A stretch of DNA of 64,000 nt from Methylobacterium sp. J-090 (GTDB lineage: Bacteria; Pseudomonadota; Alphaproteobacteria; Rhizobiales; Beijerinckiaceae). The stretch is from contig NZ_JAKSXV010000106.1 of assembly GCF_022829345.1 (NCBI RefSeq), positions 124,001 through 188,000 of the forward strand, read 5' to 3'. Below the pieces are notes generated by a model, which was given only the letters and a program-made list of their open reading frames with translations, did no database searches and was not told the DNA's origin. Every line of letters begins with the position of its first letter. Positions within the stretch are counted from its first letter, which is position 1. Of this stretch, positions 60,819 to 64,000 are shown one piece after another. The translations under genes and the position numbers were made by a program.

Positions 60819-61816
60819 AGGCCGATGAGGGTGGCGATGGCCTCGGCCCCGGCGGCGGGAGAGGATTCGCCGCGCGACACCCCGGCCTCCGCCTCGGCGG
60901 TCTGGCGGCGGACCTCGGCCGAGCCGACGAGGCGCTGGTGCAGGCGCTCGTGGACGAGGGCCCACATCCACTTCACGTCCTGGGCCCGGCGCTTCTTGGC
61001 GATCTCGCCCGTGGCTGTGAGCTTGTTGCGGTGATCGACCACGCGGCTCCACATCCCGTCGAGCCCCTTGTTGTTGAGGCCCGAGATCGTGACCACGGGG
61101 GGCGTCCAGGTGGAGCTCGGTGCGCTGAGGATGTGGAGGGCGGCGCGGTACTCCGAGGCGGCTGCGCTCGCCCGGCGCTCGCCCTCGCCGTCGTCGGCCT
61201 TGTTGACGGCGATCATGTCGGCGAGTTCGATGATGCCCTTCTTGATGCCCTGCAGCTCGTCGCCGGCGCCGGGCAGCATGAGGACGAGGAAGAAGTCGGT
61301 GAGGTCGGCCACCGCCGTCTCCGACTGGCCGACGCCCACGGTCTCCACGAGGATCACGTCGAAACCGGCCGCCTCGCACAGGAGCATGGTCTCGCGGGTC
61401 TTCGCCGCCACGCCGCCGAGGGTCCCCGACGAGGGGGAGGGGCGAATGAAGGCGTTGGGATCGAGCGCCAGGCGCGCCATCCGGGTCTTGTCGCCGAGGA
61501 TCGAGCCGCCCGTGCGGGTCGAAGACGGATCGACGGCCAGCACCGCCACCTTGTGGCCGGCGGCCGTCAGGTTCGCGCCCAGCGCGTCGATGGTGGTCGA
61601 TTTTCCGACCCCCGGCACCCCGGTGATGCCGACCCGGATGGCCCGGCCGGTCTGCGGCAGCACGGCATCGATGAGGTCGCGCGCCACGGCGCGGTGATCG
61701 GCGCGCTTGGATTCGGCCAACGTGATGGCGCGGGCGAGCGCCGCCCGGTCGCCGGCGAGAAGCCGATCACGCAGGGCGTCGATGTCGAGGGCGGGCGGCG
61801 GAGAGGTGAGGGCCAT
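60815..61816 (-). CDS. meaB: Methylmalonyl-CoA mutase-associated GTPase MeaB
   Basis: MeaB is a G3E-family GTPase that loads and protects the cobalamin enzyme methylmalonyl-CoA mutase, part of the ethylmalonyl-CoA route of methylotrophs. The 333-residue protein has Walker A GVPGVGKST (about 63-71), the switch regions VDPSSTRTGGSILGDKTRM and VETVGVGQSE, and the base motif NKADD. The C-terminal dimerisation part is present. The ATG at 61816 corresponds to the family start. No mutase gene is near. Confidence 0.95.
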   Translation of the reverse strand: MALTSPPPALDIDALRDRLLAGDRAALARAITLAESKRADHRAVARDLIDAVLPQTGRAIRVGITGVPGVGKSTTIDALGANLTAAGHKVAVLAVDPSSTRTGGSILGDKTRMARLALDPNAFIRPSPSSGTLGGVAAKTRETMLLCEAAGFDVILVETVGVGQSETAVADLTDFFLVLMLPGAGDELQGIKKGIIELADMIAVNKADDGEGERRASAAASEYRAALHILSAPSSTWTPPVVTISGLNNKGLDGMWSRVVDHRNKLTATGEIAKKRRAQDVKWMWALVHERLHQRLVGSAEVRRQTAEAEAGVSRGESSPAAGAEAIATLIGL

Positions 61817-62066
61817 CCCCACTTCTTGCCGGGCCGGCCGGCTTTCGTCGAGGGGCGCGCCGCCGTAATGTTCAGGGCCTTTCCGCCCGGCCGTCGCCGG
61901 ATGGGTGCTCCGGTGTGGGGCGGGCGCCACAGCGCCATCTCTGCCCGCTATCCACACGGGCCACGGCCACGTTCGCGCCCCGCCATGGTCACGATCGTCC
62001 GCGACAGGTTAGCACCACGCGACGCCGGGTTTCCCGGCCCCTCACCGTCCAGGGCTGTCAGACCGC

Positions 62067-63107
62067 ATGAAACGATCCATCCGGCCGACCCGTCGCAGCC
62101 TCGTACGCTTCGCCGCCCTGATGGGGATGCTCGGCCTCGCCACGGGGCTTGCCGGCTGCGTGACCGAGGAACTCGCCACCGGCTCCTCCGGCCCCGAGCG
62201 CCAGTCGAACATCGACGTAAGCCCGGTGCTCCTCGTGGCCACCACCCGCAAGGTCGTCGGCAGCCCGCCCAAGAGCCCGTGGTTCAATTCCGAGCGCGGC
62301 CGGGGCCTGAGCTTCGCCGAGGTGCGGCTGTCTGCGCCCGACCGCTCGCTCATCGGCAAGGTCTCCTCCGTCGTCACCGGCGACTGGGGTGTCGCGGCGG
62401 TGCCGCAGATCGAGACGGGGCCGGGGGCGGCCGGCGCCTTCGCCCAGGCCGCTTTCGGCCGCGACGTTCTGATCTACGTCCACGGCTACCGGGAAAGCTT
62501 CCAGTCGGCGGCGGTGAGCGCGGCCAAGCTCTCCGACGGCATCCGCTTCCGCGGGGCCTCGGCCCTGTTCACCTGGCCCTCGGCCGCCGCCACCTTCGAT
62601 TACGGCTACGATCGCGAGAGCGCCCTGTGGTCGCGCGACGCTTTCGAGGACCTGCTCAAGGCCCTGGCGAACTCGCCGTCCGGCGGCCGCATCAACATCG
62701 TCGCCCATTCCATGGGCACGCTTCTGACCCTCGAGACCCTGCGCATGCTGCGGGCCGAGGCCGGGGAAGCCGCCATGGCGCGCATCGGCGCCGTGGTCTT
62801 GGCCGCGCCCGACATCGACATCGACCTGTTCACCTCCGCCATCGAGCGGATGGGGCCGGACGTGAAGAAGGTCACGGTGATCTCGTCCACCAACGACCGG
62901 GCGCTGGAACTCTCGGGCGCCATCGCGGGCGGCGTCGTGCGTGCGGGCGCGGCCGACCGCGAGCGGCTGGAGGCGCTGGGCGTGCGCGTCGCCGACGCCT
63001 CGGACTACGGCGGCGGCCTGATCAACCACGATCTGTTCCTGTCGAACCCTGAGGTCCAGGGTGTGGTCAAGCGCGCCATCAGTCGGGGCGCTGGCGGGGG
63101 CAGCTGA
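62067..63107 (+). CDS. Lipoprotein alpha/beta hydrolase (DUF900 type)
   Basis: The 346-residue protein has a lipoprotein signal with RR near the N-terminus (RPTRRSLVRF) and lipobox LAGC (Cys about 31). A DUF900 esterase fold has VLIYVHGYRESFQSAAVSAA and the nucleophile in VAHSMGTLLTLE. The tail (VADASDYGGGLINHDLFLSN) provides the histidine. It is probably an envelope-anchored esterase of unknown substrate. It diverges from meaB, leaving a 250-base promoter gap. Confidence 0.85.
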   Translation: MKRSIRPTRRSLVRFAALMGMLGLATGLAGCVTEELATGSSGPERQSNIDVSPVLLVATTRKVVGSPPKSPWFNSERGRGLSFAEVRLSAPDRSLIGKVSSVVTGDWGVAAVPQIETGPGAAGAFAQAAFGRDVLIYVHGYRESFQSAAVSAAKLSDGIRFRGASALFTWPSAAATFDYGYDRESALWSRDAFEDLLKALANSPSGGRINIVAHSMGTLLTLETLRMLRAEAGEAAMARIGAVVLAAPDIDIDLFTSAIERMGPDVKKVTVISSTNDRALELSGAIAGGVVRAGAADRERLEALGVRVADASDYGGGLINHDLFLSNPEVQGVVKRAISRGAGGGS

Positions 63108-63277
63108 CCCGCCTGCAAGTTTTCCCGCGCGGGATGGCGAACGGGGTGGGGCTTGGCGCGCACGCCGTTGCCCCCTACACGGGCGGCGGCCCCATAGGCC
63201 GATCAGATCAAGGACGGTGTCCCCCGATGCCGTACAGCCGGCGCGTCCAGCGCAACGACGTTCGAGAGGAATTCGCG

Positions 63278-63640
63278 ATGTTCACACTCGAGATCGATGG
63301 CGTGGCCATCGCCGTCATCAACGGCTCCGAGGAGGTCGCCCGCGATCTCTTCACCTGCGACGGCTTCAAGGACGACATCCAGGCCATGAAGAGCGACGGC
63401 AAGGTGCTGTGGAACGGCACCTCCCCGCTCAAGATTCGCGCCGCCACCGAGGAAGAGACGGAGATTTTCGAGGACGCCCTGGCCGAGGACGATTCGGAGG
63501 AGGACGAGCCCTTCGAGCCGGATGCCCGCCACGCCGAGACCGCCTCGAACGACGACGAGGAAGAGGACGAGGATGGCGAGGACGACGCCGACATCGTCTT
63601 CCTCGTGGACATCGACGAGGATGCGGGCCTCGATTCCTGA
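63278..63640 (+). CDS. Small acidic protein of unknown function
   Basis: The 120-residue protein begins MFTLEIDGVAIAVINGSEEV, with a compact alpha/beta N-terminal ~60 residues (ARDLFTCDGFKDDIQAMKSD, VLWNGTSPLKIRAATEEE). The rest is very acidic with runs of Asp/Glu and ends FLVDIDEDAGLDS. A GAGAGGAA ribosome-binding site supports the ATG at 63278. I recognise no named family; the layout suggests a small soluble protein that binds a basic partner or metal ions. Confidence 0.7.
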   Translation: MFTLEIDGVAIAVINGSEEVARDLFTCDGFKDDIQAMKSDGKVLWNGTSPLKIRAATEEETEIFEDALAEDDSEEDEPFEPDARHAETASNDDEEEDEDGEDDADIVFLVDIDEDAGLDS

Positions 63641-63651
63641 GGCTCCCGAAA

Positions 63652-63678
63652 CACTCCTCCCCCATCCGGGGAGGAGTG
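63652..63678. terminator. Bidirectional hairpin between convergent genes
   Basis: cactcctcccc and ggggaggagtg form a perfect 11-bp stem around catcc, between the stop of the acidic-protein gene and that of the FlaF-like gene. There is no clear U run, but position and symmetry suggest a shared transcript end. Confidence 0.6.
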
Positions 63679-63684
63679 CGCCGT

Positions 63685-64000
63685 TCAGGTCCTCAGGCCG
63701 GCTGCGATGTTGTGATTGATGCTGATCAGGGCCGTGAGCTTGTCGGAGCTCGGCTCGATCAGCGTGTCGATCATCCGGCGGAACACGAAGACCGACAGTT
63801 GCGCGATGCTGTTTTTGATCGGTTCCGGCAGGGGGCTCTCGGGGGTCGTCGCGGCGCCGGCGATGATTGTCCAGACCTTCTGGTTGAAGTTGAGCGCCTC
63901 GGCCAGCACGCCTTTCTGGTTTTCCCAATCGGCCTGCACGGCCTGGAGGCGCGTGGCGGCCTTGATCAGGACGGCGGCCTCCGCTTCGCGCGGCGACATG
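63685..64000 (-). CDS. FlaF-family protein, second copy (cut by window edge)
   Basis: The visible 104 residues end with the FlaF tail pattern SSDKLTALISINHNIAAGLR, matching ALIEVNASIRDGLR of the FlaF at 567. AVLIKAATRLQAVQADWENQ and LNFNQKVWTIIAGAATTPES also fit the family. The only start in view (63999) begins SPREAEA, which is usually internal, so the true start probably lies beyond the window. This suggests a second flagellin locus to the right. Confidence 0.75.
   Translation of the reverse strand, partial: MSPREAEAAVLIKAATRLQAVQADWENQKGVLAEALNFNQKVWTIIAGAATTPESPLPEPIKNSIAQLSVFVFRRMIDTLIEPSSDKLTALISINHNIAAGLRT

Overview
The window is high-GC alphaproteobacterial DNA, most likely from a Methylobacterium-type member of the Rhizobiales. 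Three things point there. The flagellar and Mot genes are of the rhizobial type (flaF, flbT, motC, motD-type fliK, motE, and an FtcR/Rem regulator). A glutathione-linked formaldehyde oxidation pair and the mutase chaperone MeaB are present. A eukaryotic-type glutamine synthetase II is paired with a DUF2735 gene. The species assignment is inference; no rRNA or tRNA gene was seen.

Positions 1-7800 and 14800-35600 are one flagellar island broken into blocks. Block 1 (+) holds the end of flgL, then flaF, flbT, flgD and fliQ. Two small genes on the opposite strand follow, and then flhA, fliR, a FliJ-like gene, flgJ (rod cap only), a FlgN-like gene and a FliL-like gene. Block 2 (+, 14824-28672) runs flgB flgC fliE flgG flgA flgI motE flgH fliL fliP fliF fliH-like motB motC fliK/motD and a separate lytic transglycosylase, almost all joined by stop/start overlaps. 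Block 3 (-) has the FtcR-type regulator and then, reading right to left, motA fliM DUF6468-like fliN fliG flhB and an unknown gene. fliI, flgE, flgF, flgK and flagellin genes are not in the window. A second FlaF-family gene at the right edge suggests another flagellin locus just outside it.

Between blocks 1 and 2 (7839-14756, minus strand) lie S-formylglutathione hydrolase, the glutathione-dependent formaldehyde dehydrogenase, an AT-richer acyltransferase-3 gene and a very large heparinase II/III-like protein.

From 35.8 kb, after a glycosyltransferase, comes the conserved alphaproteobacterial backbone yebC - ruvC - ruvA - ruvB - ybgC - tolQ-tolR-tolA-tolB. It is interrupted at almost every joint: glutaminase, DUF2735 and glnII after yebC; PilZ and YceI genes between ruvC and ruvA; bfd-bfr and a broken Uma2 gene between ruvA and ruvB; a Tat-exported phosphoesterase after ruvB; and a cytoplasmic chemoreceptor between ybgC and tolQ. 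Where pal would be expected after tolB there is a frameshifted nucleotidyltransferase-fold gene.

The right end (55.3-64 kb) carries an MFS transporter, a DsbD/ScsB thiol reductase, a 3-hydroxybutyrate dehydrogenase-type SDR, a CsbD-like protein, pyroglutamyl peptidase coupled to meaB, a lipoprotein hydrolase, an acidic protein and the partial FlaF paralogue. I found no CRISPR array, complete insertion sequence, prophage or convincing wholly new system. The best leads are the two broken genes, the sigma54 promoter of glnII, the flagellar genes of unknown function, and the repeat families.
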